Below the pieces are notes generated by a model. It saw nothing but the letters and a program-made list of their open reading frames with translations. It ran no database searches and was not told the DNA's origin. A DNA stretch of 64,000 nt from Epiperipatus broadwayi (lineage: Eukaryota > Onychophora > Udeonychophora > Euonychophora > Peripatidae): the NCBI GenBank assembly GCA_028023455.1, contig JAQFVV010012506.1, positions 2,164,714 to 2,228,713 of the forward strand, in the 5' to 3' direction. The position numbers and the translations under genes were made by a program. Numbering within the stretch: position 1 is the first letter of the stretch; each line of letters begins with the position of its first letter. Shown in pieces: positions 31,900-44,235 of the stretch.

Positions 31900-34484
31900 A
31901 ATAGATTGATGGTGCATCAGACAGAGTGACAAAATTAGTTATACAACTTAATAGCAGATACCAAATGCAGATAATTCAGGTTTATGTCCCAAACAAGTTC
32001 TTATAGTGATGAAGTAGTAAAAGATTTTTATATGGATGTACAAAAGGCTTTTGATCAGAGTGAACAACATTTTAAAATTGTTATGGGAGACATTAATGCT
32101 AGAATTGGTAAACAAATAAAAGATGAAAGTGCTGTAGGTAATTTTGGTTATGGTAATAAAAATGAGAGAGGACATAGACTTATGGAGTTTTCAGAAAAAG
32201 AAAAACTCTATATTATGAATTCTTTTTTGAGAAAAATGTTAAAAGGAAATGGACATGGAAGCATCCAAATGAAGATACAGCAGAATTGGAATATATATTT
32301 TGACTAACAGAAAATACATATTTCAAGAATGTAATGTTCTTAATAAATTTAACACAGGAAGTGATCATCGATTAGTAAGATGTAAGACATGTGTTAATGC
32401 AAAACTAGAGAGACAAAAATTATTAAAAAAAACAATATTTACAGTTGATATTCCTAATCTTCAGAAACATTCTAATGAATTTAAATTAGAACTTACAAAT
32501 TGGTTTCAAGTATTAGTAGATTTTGAACATGATTCAGATTTGAATGAAATTAATATGAAAATAACTGATACACTTTTAAAAACTGCAACAAAGATAGCTG
32601 GTAGAAAAAAGCAGCAATTGACCAATAAAATTTCTACTGAGACTAGAGAATTTATGAAGAAAAGAAGGAATATGAAGATATACAAAAATGATGCATTAAA
32701 AAGGATTGAATATCTCAAATTTTGTAAAATGGTGTGGAAAAGAGTTGAAAATGATATAAGAAAGTATAACTGTGAACTAGCAAGGAAAGCTGTAGAAGAG
32801 AATAAAAGTCTCAAGAGTGTAAAACAACATTTTGGTATTGGTAGGAAATTTATATCTGCAATAAGAAAAAAAGATGGATTTATTACTAAAAAGAGAGGTG
32901 ACATCATGAAATGGATAGAAGACTTTTATCAAGAATTATATAGTAATAAAGAACAAGTACCTCCTATATCTATTACATCTTCCGAATTGCCCAGAATTTT
33001 AAATGAAGAAGTGAGACATGCAATTAAATGTATGAAGAAAGGAAAGGCTCCAGGTAATGATGGAATTATAATTGATATATTAAAAAAAGCAGGTGAAGAA
33101 ATAGAAATTATTTTAGCAAAGTTATATACCAAATGTCTAAATGATAAAGATATACCAGATGAATGGAAGAATACAGTATTAATATTAATATTTAAAAAAG
33201 GTCATAAAGAAGATATTAGAAATTACAGACCTATCAGTTTTATTCAAAATTTTTACCAAGATAATTACAACTCATCTACAGAGAACATTGGATTTCCACC
33301 AACCAAGAGAACAAGCTGGATTTAAAAGTGGTTTTAGTACAGTAGATCATATCCAGGTATTGAGAGAAGTTATAGAAAGGACAAATGAATATGAGTTGCC
33401 ATTATGCTTTGGATTTGTAGATTATGAAAAGGCATTTGATTCTATAAACATTTCTTCAGTGATTAAAGCATTGAATCATCAAGGTATAGATCCAGGATAT
33501 TGTCATATTTTAAAGAATATTTATAAAAATGCAACAGCAACAATTAGATTACATAATGATACTGGGAAAGTCAACATTGAGAAGGGTGTAAGACAGGGTG
33601 ACTCCATATCTCCAAAATGTTTTACAGCAGTGCTGCAAGAAGTATTTTGTGGATTAAAATGGGAAGCTAAAGGAGTGAAAGTAAATGGAGATTATTTAAG
33701 TCATTTAGATTTTGCAGATGATGTAGTTGTTTTTGCAAATAATGCTTTAGAGCTGCAGGAAATGTTGCAGGAGTTATCAGATGAAAATAGGAAGTAGGAC
33801 TAAAGATAAATGTTAAAAAGACTAAAGTAATGTTTAATGGATTTTCTCAAAATATGAAAATAAAGATTGATTATGATGAGTTAGAAGAAGTTAACAGTTA
33901 CAAATACCTTGGTCAGATTATTAATACAGATGGAAACATAATGGATGAAATTAATCATAGAATTAAACTTGGTTGGAGTGCTTTTGGTAGAAATAACTTG
34001 ATACTAAAAGGAAATATGCCTATGTGTTTGAAAAGGAAGGTTTTTAATAAATGTGTTTTACCAGTTCTTACTTATGGATCTGAGACTTGGATACTTAATA
34101 GAAGAGCAATACAGAGACTTCAGACCACTCAAAGAAGTATGGAGAGATGCATGTTGGGAGTAACAAGAAGAGATCGAAAATGCAATATATGGGTAAGAGA
34201 ACAAACAGGTGTTACTGATCTCATTGAAAAAATTAAAAGACTGAAGTGGAGTTGGGCTGGACATATTGCTAGAAGAGATGATAATAGATGGACAATTGAA
34301 ATCTTAAACTGGATTCCAAGAGATTGTAAAAGACCCAGAAAGAGACCACATATGAGATGGGTGTATGGAATAAGAAAGTGTGCAGGGGTGATGTGGAGAG
34401 GAGAAGCTAAAGATTGAAGAAGATGGACTGAACTTGGAGAGACCTTCATCCTGCAATGGGTTGATAATGCTTGATGATGATGAT
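31900..34484 (+). pseudogene. RTE-like LINE, 5'-truncated, endonuclease plus reverse transcriptase, disabled
   Basis: A non-LTR retrotransposon polyprotein: an APE-type endonuclease that nicks target DNA, then a reverse transcriptase. Endonuclease residues remain visible, with the GDxNARIG motif at about 32,083-32,109 and the SDH motif at about 32,360-32,371. The RT region shows NYRPISF near 33,220, motif A FVDYEKAFDS near 33,415-33,443, QGDSISP near 33,594 and motif C FADDVVVF at about 33,711-33,734. The C-terminus carries YGSETW and GHIARRDDNRW. The reading frame is cut by shifts near 32,000, 32,225, 32,300, 33,245 and 33,793. An in-frame TGA at 34,415-34,417 precedes the last ~20 codons. 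The 3' end is a (TGA)n tail at 34,471-34,484, typical of RTE elements. It is 5' truncated inside the endonuclease. A second copy lies at 62,820-64,000. Confidence 0.9.
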
Positions 34485-34723
34485 AGTATTGCTGTATTTA
34501 TATGTAGCATCAAAATTATGTTAATATGTGAGAATATGAAAAAATTAACATACCCACATGTATATAAGCTGTAGGTTGAGGGAGATGCAAATTTTTTATC
34601 CACAATTATGTGCAAATAAATTTTTAAACATTTAAAAACAAATGTTTTTACAATACAACAAATATAAAAATATATTTTGGATTTTTTCATCTGTAATTAA
34701 CACACATTGTTATTTAACATTTT
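34485..34723. other. AT-rich DNA without recognisable gene
   Basis: Flank of the RTE element. The 128 aa minus frame at 34,304-34,690 is an antisense shadow of the LINE 3' end plus AT-rich DNA. Confidence 0.5.
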
Positions 34724-34834
34724 AGGTGGATCCACATGCCATCATCTTCATTCAGATGGTGGCAGACAAGGTCTGGCCAAAACACCAGTGCAACATTAAT
34801 GTCAATTCCACAAAGACGAACCTGAAAATAGATA
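34724..34834. other. Exon-like GC-richer island
   Basis: About 110 bp at about 45% GC with a non-AT-biased codon pattern, bounded on the minus strand by a strong acceptor-like sequence (TCTATTTTCAG, at about 34,828-34,838). The minus frame is open for about 35 codons, to a stop just past 34,724. The plus frame is also open (VDPHAIIFIQ at the start) and is preceded by AACATTTTAG, another acceptor-like sequence. I recognise neither peptide. It could be a terminal coding exon, or a fragment of a GC-richer repeat. Confidence 0.3.
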
Positions 34835-35799
34835 TATCTATATATCAATACTCAGCTTCATATTATATTGTTTAGTGTATTTGCAGACAAGTTTTCAATA
34901 TGAAATTAAGTATTGATAGAACTTGGAATTTTTGCAAATAACTGAAACTTTTCAAATGTAGTATTTTGTTCAGATATCTATCTCACAGCCCATTGAGTTG
35001 ACTATTCATTTAATTTTTGATAATTGGATTTCTGTTCGTATTTAGAAGTATACAAGAAAAAAATGCTATAAAACTTATTAACTCGAATTTAATTAAATGA
35101 ATAATTTTTCCCTTTTAAGTTTTTTTTTGTAAAAAAATATTAATTTGCCTTTTATTTTGCATTGGTCTATTTGATGCTGTTTAATCATTTATCTACCATA
35201 CTGATAAATAAACATTCTATATAACAGATTTGATTTTTATTTACCAGATAGAGCCATCAAAAGCTGTGCTGAAAATGATAATCTATAAATAAAAAAATTC
35301 AAATGATTGTTTCCTATTTATTAAAATGTTCAATTAAGAAAAAAAACTGTTTAATACAATTTTTGATTTTTGAAACTAACAATTTGTTTTCAAAATAACC
35401 ATTTTGAAATGAATTCAAACTGATAATTTTTATTGGAAACAATTTTACTATTAATATTTGGAAGGGCAAATAATGAATTTTTATAAAATTCTATAATTTA
35501 ACACTGAGTGCAGCTCTTTCGAACAAGATCATGATATATCAAATATATTTGTAAAATTTAATTTGTAGTTTTAAAATAATACCATACAAAATATAAACAC
35601 TTGTGTAATTTATTAAAAAAATAATTGCTGAATAATATCATTTTGTGAAACTTTGTAAAAAATAATATAAAATAATAAAGCTTAAATTTTTTAATAATTT
35701 TATAATGAACTATGCCACTGATAATATTTGATTTTTTTTTTTTTAAAAAGTTTTCATTAGTTTGTATTATTTATTAGTAAATATATAAATTTGTATTGT
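34835..35799. other. AT-rich DNA without recognisable gene
   Basis: Nothing identified. Confidence 0.5.
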
Positions 35800-36044
35800 T
35801 TATTAAAATACAATATAACAATTTGTCAATTGCTAAAACAGAGAATCATTAATATAAATAAAATAACTATTGCCAAGCGCTTTCAACACCTAGGAGTCCT
35901 TATCAAGGCAGTAAAAAACATCTATTTTCTTCTAAGCCATAAATTCAGCATTTCATTTTATATTAATATTATATTAATATTTTATATTTATATTGATGAT
36001 TCTCTGTTTTAGCAAATGACAAATTGCTATATTGTATTTTATAA
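35800..36044. mobile_element. Hairpin MITE with ~60 bp terminal inverted repeats
   Basis: The left arm (35,800-35,860) and right arm (about 35,984-36,044) are reverse complements at roughly 93%; both include AAAACAGAGAATCAT. The ~120 bp interior contains GCCAAGCGCTTTCAACACCTAGG. On the minus strand this reads as a decayed CTGATGA...GAAAGCGCTTGGC motif, similar in layout to motifs in the other hairpin elements here. The 73 aa frame across it is not a gene. Confidence 0.75.
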
Positions 36045-36789
36045 GTTGTATTAACAGAAGTATTATATTGATTTACTATTGTTCATTAAGAAATTATTAA
36101 CAAATTATGGTTTCATTATTTTCTAATAGTTTTCACTATATTATATAAGACTGTATTATTGAAAAATGTATTATTTTTTAGTAAATTACGCAAGTTTTTA
36201 TAGTTTGTATTGTATTATTATAAAAATATACGTTGATTTTTAGATTTACATTGATATTATTTTGTGTTGTTTTTTTTTTTTTTTTAAAAAAAAAAGGCAT
36301 TACACAAAGGCATTATTTCCTTTTTGTTTTGAGTATTTTTTCACTTTGAAAATGTTAACATTATGAATTATCATTTTCAGTATGGGTTTGATTGCCTTAC
36401 ATGGTATTGAAAGATCGAATCTATTGCATAGATCAGCTACTTCATTAGTATTTTTACCTATTTATAATTATATCAATTTTTTTGTGTGAATCATGAAATT
36501 TTTCTGAAAGAGTAATGGAAATATTTTTTAAAAACATTTATTTAACAACAATTTACATGTATTATTTTTATAATTTGCAAGTTATATGATTTTTAATTCT
36601 AGATATTTGAAAATTCAGTAATTATATTTTTATGGATGTATTAACAAAAAATAATTATATTTTTAATAAATAGTTTAAAAAAACTATTTTTGATACATTT
36701 TTGTGCATATTTTTGTATAAAGATTGAAATTATTTTGAAGATTAAAAACAATGAAAATCATAATATAGTTTGCAATCAACAAAAACTAA
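36045..36789. other. AT-rich DNA without recognisable gene
   Basis: Contains a T/A homopolymer block at about 36,269-36,295. Nothing else identified. Confidence 0.5.
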
Positions 36790-37020
36790 TTTTATCAAAC
36801 TCTCCATATAAAAATGCCACCAAGTGCAAGCCTTTGTAATTAATGAATGCAGGAAGGTTTGTATATAAGATCCCTATCTAGTGCCTACTCATCCAACATC
36901 CCCAGACTAGTTTTTAGCTTGTGGATTTCATCAGTGAGCCTTGGATTGAGAGCACTGCACCTAGATCTTAGGATCTAATGCCACCCTCCAGCAGCCACCG
37001 TTTACCTATTTGGTTAACAA
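36790..37020 (+). repeat. Family C repeat, copy 1
   Basis: Begins AAACTCTCCATATAAAAATGCCACCAAGTGCAAGCCTTTG and runs to TAGGATCTAATGCCACC. It is repeated directly at about 37,213-37,430 and inverted at about 37,431-37,626. Non-coding. Confidence 0.75.
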
Positions 37021-37144
37021 TAAAGCTAGGAACCCAGGATGAAAATATGATAATGTTTTCAACCCAAGTTCATTCATAAATCTGAACTCATTTTGGTATT
37101 TTGGTTTTTCAAAAACCACAGTCAAGATTATCTGATGGGCAGGA

Positions 37145-37690
37145 TAGTTATAAAACCATTAAAACATCACATGATCACCATTTCATATACACATGCTGCC
37201 AATAAAAGTACTAAACTCTCCATACAGTAGTGCCACCATGTGCAAGCCTTTGTAATCAATAGATTTAGGAAGGTTTGGCCATAAAATTCCTATGGCTAGT
37301 TCCTACTCATCTAACATCTCCAACTAGTTTCTAGCTAGTGGATTTTATCAGATGATGAGCCTTGGATTGTGATCACTGCACTTAGATCTTAGGATCTAAT
37401 GCAAACCTACCACAGCCATCTTTTACTTACTTGCATTAGATCCTAAGATATAAGTGCAGTGCTTTCAATAAAAGGCTCCTCACTGATGAAAGCCACTAGC
37501 TAGAAACTAGTCTGGGAATGTTGTATAAGTAGGAAATAGATAGGAATTTTATGCACAAACCTTCCTGCATTCATTGATTACAAAGGCTTGCACTTGGTGG
37601 CACTACTGTTTGGAAAGTTTGGTACTCTTATTAACAGCATGGGTAAGCATATAAAATGATAATCATGTGATATTTTGATGATTAAACAGT
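37145..37690. mobile_element. Family C foldback: inverted pair with ~270 bp arms
   Basis: Bases 37,145-37,430 and 37,431-37,690 are imperfect reverse complements with almost no spacer. Shared landmarks are ATCACATGAT, CATGCTG, CTCCATACAGTAGTGCCACCA, TAGCTAG and TTAGATCTTAGGATCTAATGCAA with their complements. The pair could be a foldback transposon or two inverted insertions of family C. TSDs were not found. Confidence 0.75.
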
Positions 37691-38287
37691 AATTTTATTA
37701 AACACTGCTGCACCAATAAAAAATAATTTAATTTTTTAGTTTAATGGCAAACCTGATATGCATAATTTTGCATCTTTTAAGTAAAACAATAGACATCAGA
37801 ACTGTCTACAGCTTTGAAAGCACTAGCTAAAGTAAGGAAATAAATTGAATTGTTGAGATTTAAGTGCTGAAATATTATCGCAAAATATCAGAACATTACC
37901 ATACATATAGTGTAATAAAAAAAAAAATCTAAACCATTTATAATGGAAGAAAAATCTAGAAAAATATTTTTTTCTGCTATTTGTAATGGATCATTTGTTT
38001 TAGATCAATAACTTATAACTATTTTACTTTCTACTCTTTTTTTCCTTACATGTCTGGGTGCCACTAGGTTACCGAACCTAGATAAAATCATATTGGATAC
38101 CTACATATAATGGTAACTAATTTGAACCTCAGTTGGTACATTATTCATAACAGTATGTAGGATTTCCATTTTATAACAGTATATTGTTTGCACCTGTGTT
38201 AATGGTAAATCATTAACATTATTCCATAATTGTGCAGACAAATTTTAATACAAACTCTAGGACAAATTTTTATACAAATTCTCATAT
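37691..38287. other. AT-rich DNA without recognisable gene
   Basis: Nothing identified. Confidence 0.5.
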
Positions 38288-38445
38288 AGATCATATTTAA
38301 TCACTCAACATTATCGCTCTTTTAAAAGCTCATATTTAATAGTTTAACATCATAAGTCTTTCAAGCTCATATTTAATACCATAACATCCTAAGTGTTACT
38401 AGCTCATATTTAATACTATCATAAGTTTTACTAGTTCATTAAATC
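38288..38445. repeat. Minisatellite, ~37 bp period, about four copies
   Basis: The unit is roughly AGCTCATATTTAATA followed by an ACATCATAAGTNTTACT-like half. Copies start near 38,288, 38,325, 38,363 and 38,401, with a partial one near 38,433. Units are diverged, so this is an old array. Confidence 0.75.
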
Positions 38446-40627
38446 TATTTAGATCTTCAATGGTAGTCATATCTCTTATGCTGGCTCACAAACAACAAAC
38501 AAACCAAATGAAAATTATTATTTATATAGACATTTGATATATTTGCCTAGATTATTTATCTATTAGTAAAATGATGATGATGATAGTAATGATACTTTTA
38601 GCAACACCCTTTTAACTAACTCACAACTAACACAAATCATGTCTTTTATTAATCTGTAAGTGATGAACCATTATACCAACTCCCCATCATTGTAATGACA
38701 ATGGGTTAATATGCATAGTCTCCCTAAATAATATAGTTTTCTAATATTTTCAATCATTTATCGAAATATTATTACACCATTAAGCTCTGTTTATAATCAG
38801 AATTCACTTGTGATGTGATGACGATGACTAAACTAATTTTCACAAGAAAAAATATTGACTTTAAGAAACATATAAACCTCTTTTAATCAGAAAACTCAAA
38901 TTTTGGTTATTGATTAGTCATCAAATCAATATAACAAAATTTTATATAAATAATAAAAAAAATTAGTTACATTTAATAATTATCAATAACAATAATAACT
39001 CAAAATTCTCCCCCCCCCCCAATATAATTTAAACTCAATCGTTAATACTATATAGCATGATATGTGTATGTTCATATCTCTAGTGGGTGAATAGAAGTCT
39101 CATATTATGGAAAATTTTGATTTCATAAATAAACACCTAAAGAATGCACATACTAGCATATTATGTATAATATACATTTTATGCCTATAATCTCAAAAAC
39201 TATTAATAATCAAGAAATAGGAAGAGAAAGAGGCCTTCTGTGCATGCCTCGGTCTCTTTCATCATGGAATTTATTTATATTGCAAATAATAGCGAAGCAA
39301 ATGGTGAGTCTTGTGGAATACTTCATCTTAGTTTAAAAGAAGTAGAGAGGCATATATAATTTTCTAGTTTGATAAAACTTTTGGTAAGATAATTTTTATG
39401 ATAGTAATTAGATGTGTATGGATAAGCAGAAGTTGGCTTAATGTGTTAATAATCATCAGCATTAGCAATAACTAATAAATGAATACAACTACTGCTGACT
39501 TCATTTAAAAAATTAAAAATATTATAAACAAATTTCATAAAGCAATCCATTCTAGACTAAATTTTCTAGTTCTTTTTATATTTGTGGAGTAAAGATCTAA
39601 TGATTCCTTAATAAAGTTATCTAAACCGATAGTGGTTTTTGAAATAAATGTCCTATCACAAATATATTTCAAACTAACTCATTATGACATATTACCTTGT
39701 GAAAAATCTCAACTGAAGACTACAAATCTAAATCAATACCTACTTCTCGTTTTTTAATTGTGAAAATTTTTTGGCAAGTGATTAATCCACACCCCTATTA
39801 TCATAACAAACATCACTTCCACATATCACAATCCTAATTCCTACATAAAATCTAATAATAACCAATTAGATCATTTGTGACAAAACAATTGTTTAGCTAT
39901 TTCCTTCATTCAACATTGAGATTGAAAAATAAGTTATTTTTTTGACATTCTTTTTAATTTTTTTTTAAAACAAATTCTTGCCAAAAAAACAAACAAACAA
40001 GATAATCGGATTAATTATACTGACTTGCATTTTGGAGAGAGTAAAATTTTAACAAAATGTTAAAATCATATTTTCTTTCTTTTTTAAAAAAAAATATTAC
40101 TAAATATAAAAATTTATCTGCTTTATTTCTCTTAAATGTTAAAAGTAAAAATTATTAAATAATTTACAAAAGAGAAAGTTTTTCTCTCAGTAACTTTCAA
40201 AACTAAAAATTAAATTGGGAAATAGATCAAATTATTGAAGAAAAAGAACAAAAGAAATTATTTATCTAATTTTATAGTTTTCTCTCTTTTACGATCCTTT
40301 ATAACTTATAATATATTTAAAATTTTAAACTCATGTTTAACATATCTGAAAGTGTTCATATTATCATGTAATGAGAAAAAAATATTTAAATAAATACTCT
40401 TTGTTTTTAAAGAAAAAACATATGGGACAATTAAATATTATTTCTTCATGAACTAATTAACTTTAAACTTAAAGAGCATGCTGCAAACTATTATTGTTAA
40501 TACTACAATGTAGCCACATGACTACAATGCATTTATATATTTGTGTGTATAAACTAAAAAATTAAAACTTAGTTATATCCATTATAAACTTTTTAATATA
40601 TTTGTAAAACAATTTTAAAAAACTAAA

Positions 40628-40628
<1 letters not shown>
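38446..40628. other. AT-rich DNA without recognisable gene
   Basis: Contains a C11 run at 39,010-39,020 and no supported coding frame. Confidence 0.5.
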
Positions 40629-40674
<46 letters not shown>

Positions 40675-40691
40675 CATCCATCCATCCATCC

Positions 40692-40756
<65 letters not shown>
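40629..40756. repeat. Compound tetranucleotide microsatellite (TCTA)n(TCCA)n(TCTA)n
   Basis: 128 bp of almost perfect TCTA repeats with a short TCCA block in the middle (about 40,673-40,693). Confidence 0.97.
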
Positions 40757-43700
40757 CCAATTCATTACACACACAATTTACATGTATAGAATTTACATTA
40801 TCTATATTTAACTGAACATGAAGTAACTGAAGCTTCCAATGAGTTATATATCATGCCAATCACAATAATTCAACAGCCCAGAAGTCAGACCAACCTCTCA
40901 GATCATAGATATCTTAGAAACATACACTTTGTCAAGAGATTCATTTCGCACTTGTGACATTTCATTAGAATGTTTTATTCATGTGTCTGTAATTTATTAA
41001 ATATGAATTAAATCGTTGTTTGTATCAAATTCATTATATTATCTACATCTTCCAAATTGAATATTATTATATTAAATAATCCTAATCAAATGAAATATGT
41101 GTAAGATGGCATCATTAATTGATTACCCAAATTGCTTGAATTAAAATGTCAGTTAAAAATTTTAAATTGATCACCTGCTTTTTATATTTAAATTTGATTT
41201 TGTTAGACTTTTTTTTATTTGATTAAATTAAAAAAAGACATTCATAAAAACTTTGATGTGTGTATTGAGATTTTTTAAATAATAGTAATAAACAAATAAG
41301 TTTATTGCTCAGTAGTTCATAAGAAGTTCAAGCATTGGAATGGGCAGAACTGGGTTCAATCTTAGGTATTTAAGCTTCAGAATCTACCACTACAATATGT
41401 AAGTTTGAAATAACAACAATTATACTAATTTCAAACATTAAAGGTACAATTTGTGTAAATGGTTTGACAAAGAGTATGAGATTAAAAAAATAATGAGAGT
41501 GCTGCTCTAGATAATTGGCATTTTAAGCAATTAATTATTGAAATAAAGTGGCAGATAAAGATAAAAATGACGTGATGAAATTTAATATACCTACTGTTGA
41601 AACAGTTTTTTTTTTTTTTTGAAGTATTGATGAATTATAATTTTATTATTCTGTAGTGCGTCTCTTTTACATTTAATAATATGAGTTTATAAAAAGTTGT
41701 TAATATTTTTTATGTGTAGTGAATTTTTTTCTGCCTTATCCTTGTTGTGATTGTTGTTTCTTTTGTTTTGGTTAATAATTATGATGTGTTGATTCAATAT
41801 TTTTTTTTCATATTTTTTTTTCTTTTGAAGCTATCTTCAGTAAATTACTTTTTTAAATTTAAATTTTGTTTTACAAAAAAAAAAGGCTCTAGCAGAACTC
41901 AGATATTAAATTAATGACAATGATCAGAATTGTTTGAAGGAGTGCATATACAATTCGTTTGTTTGTTTTTTTACAGTTTGTTAAAAAAAGACTGGAAAAA
42001 AAACTTTTAGTAATGTTTCAATATTCTTTTTAATTATATAAACATTAAATGAAATCATTTTAGCTCCCACTTTTGCAAACAAAACAAAAAATGATTCAAC
42101 AATGAAAGTTGAAAGAACAATATTAATTCATATATAAAGAAAATTGGAGGGTCAAGATTGTCTAGATTTAAAACACTTCCTTTTTTATGTGATGTATTTT
42201 TAAATATAACGTTGAAAATTATTTTACAAAACTAAAAAATAATATATAAAGTCGGCACCGTGATAATAGAAAAAGCAACAACATTATTTTATGCACTTAT
42301 ATATATACGAAACTAACATTTTAAAAACCATTGCAGAGGCGATAAATTAGTGTATAGTAAATTCAGAGATTTTTATTAAAGTAGTTGATAGTAAATATAT
42401 TTAAGCTACAGACTTAATCTTTTATACAAATAATAGAAATAACATTTATATATTTGCGATCTCTGCGCAATACAATAAATATTTCATATGCATAGCTTAT
42501 AGAAAAAAAAGTTATAAATAGACCAATATTAAGATATTACTTGAGTAGTCCCAATCACTAAATAGTTGTTACTACCCTTGTTTTGTGCTCTAGCTAATAA
42601 TAGCTAAATATCCAGTTTCTAATCAATACTGGATGACATGATAGGGTTGAATATTTATGAACCAGCTGAAAAAATTAATCTTAGGTTATTTTTGGAATAA
42701 TAAAAATGTTCAAATTGTATCTAACCCACATTCATATCTGCTTATATGAGAATGCATTAATTATTACACCATGAAATAGTTTTGTCTGTATAGTGCACTA
42801 CACATATGTTTTCATTCTTTAAACATATACAAGTATAAATTGTTTTCTTTAAGAAAATAAGAACAATATAATCCATATATTTAATAACGTTCTTAGCAGA
42901 CTGACCATGATTATGATGTGAAAACGTCGAAACTATACTTGATACAATAAATATTGTTAAAATTTTATATTTAAACTTTGGATGAGTATTGTTTTACATT
43001 AATATTTAATAGTAGGTAATTTTTAATACCCGGGATAAAAAGACATTAAATACATATTTCATTTTAATCTGGATGAAGAAATTTAAATGCTGTAATAATT
43101 TCAGTTGTTTTTAATAAAATAATTTTTTAAAAAAATACATGCTTTTAATATTTTAATTTTTAAAATATGGTAATTAGATTTTGTCAACGATTGTTATTTT
43201 TGAAGGACCTTACTAAATTATGAAAAGTGACTTTCAACTTAGATTAAAACAACAACTGTTTATTAAATCTGTTCCAATTGTAGTGATCAAGTTATTTCAG
43301 TAAGATTTTCACAAAAGTTTCATTAAAATATATAAACAAACGAACTTTTCTGATAATATGCCATAATAATTAAGACATTTAATTGTTGAAATATTCTTTA
43401 TGAATACATTAATAATAAGAACTCCTATATTGTAATTAACTATTGGTGCAGATAGAAATCAATGGAGAAAAATCAAAGAAGGAAGCTGTGAACTTAGATA
43501 CTTTTTTTGTGAGACAAATAATAATCAACACATTTCTAAGAATTGAGAGATTTCATTTAATCAAAAATGTATCACCATACTAATAAAAATATATCCTAAA
43601 CAAATTAAAAGTTAACAATGGCCTTATTATTTTATAATGTTGATGGAATAATTAAATAAAGATTTATTAAGAAAATAAATTTTATAACATTTTGTACATA

Positions 43701-44235
43701 TTAGAAATTATCTTCCCTAGTGAAATCATTATACTACTGTTAGTGCACATTAGTCACAAGTCTCCTAATTAACTTATTTTAAAATATTAATTTTAAAATT
43801 ACATCTTAAATATGTGTTAACTGTAGTTTATGTTGTGAAATTTTTTGTATTGAACACGTACAATTAACTCAAGTGATTAATAAAACCATTTTGTAGCTAA
43901 TGATTGTGATATGGAGTTTTCTACTATAAGTTTCTATGATTATTGTTACATATATAATTATTTTTTATTCACACTACATATTAAATATTATTTCAAATAA
44001 CTGTAATGACAACAAATATTTCTCATTTTTTTATTCTATAATTTTGATTGATTATTATCTACTGTAAAATAAAATAACTGATTGGTCATTTACTCAGAAA
44101 GTTGTGTGAAGTCAAGAATTAAAGATGACAAGTCAAACTTCTGTAACTTTTAAATCTTTATTCCACCATTCCACCACTATACTAAATCTCTTCTATTGTG
44201 AGACTGTTGTAAAAATTATACACCTATGTTTTTAG
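40757..44235. other. AT-rich DNA without recognisable gene
   Basis: There is a weak tRNA-like patch (GCTCAGTAGTT ... GGGTTCAATCTTAG) at about 41,309-41,372, and a CTGACCATGA...GTCGAAACTAT motif at 42,903-42,940 that resembles the core motif of the hairpin MITEs. No coding frame supported. Confidence 0.45.

Noticed and set aside
32506-32907. 133 aa minus-strand frame within the RTE-like LINE (also 31,948-32,175, 32,929-33,132 and 34,058-34,690 minus)
   Set aside because: Antisense shadows of the LINE coding sequence.
39200-39270. Hairpin around GAAAGAGGCC...GCCTCGGTCTCTTTC as a regulatory stem
   Set aside because: The arms are short and mismatched; no partner feature or second copy supports a function.
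40629-40756. CRISPR-like regular repeat
   Set aside because: It is a tetranucleotide microsatellite without spacers, in a eukaryotic genome.
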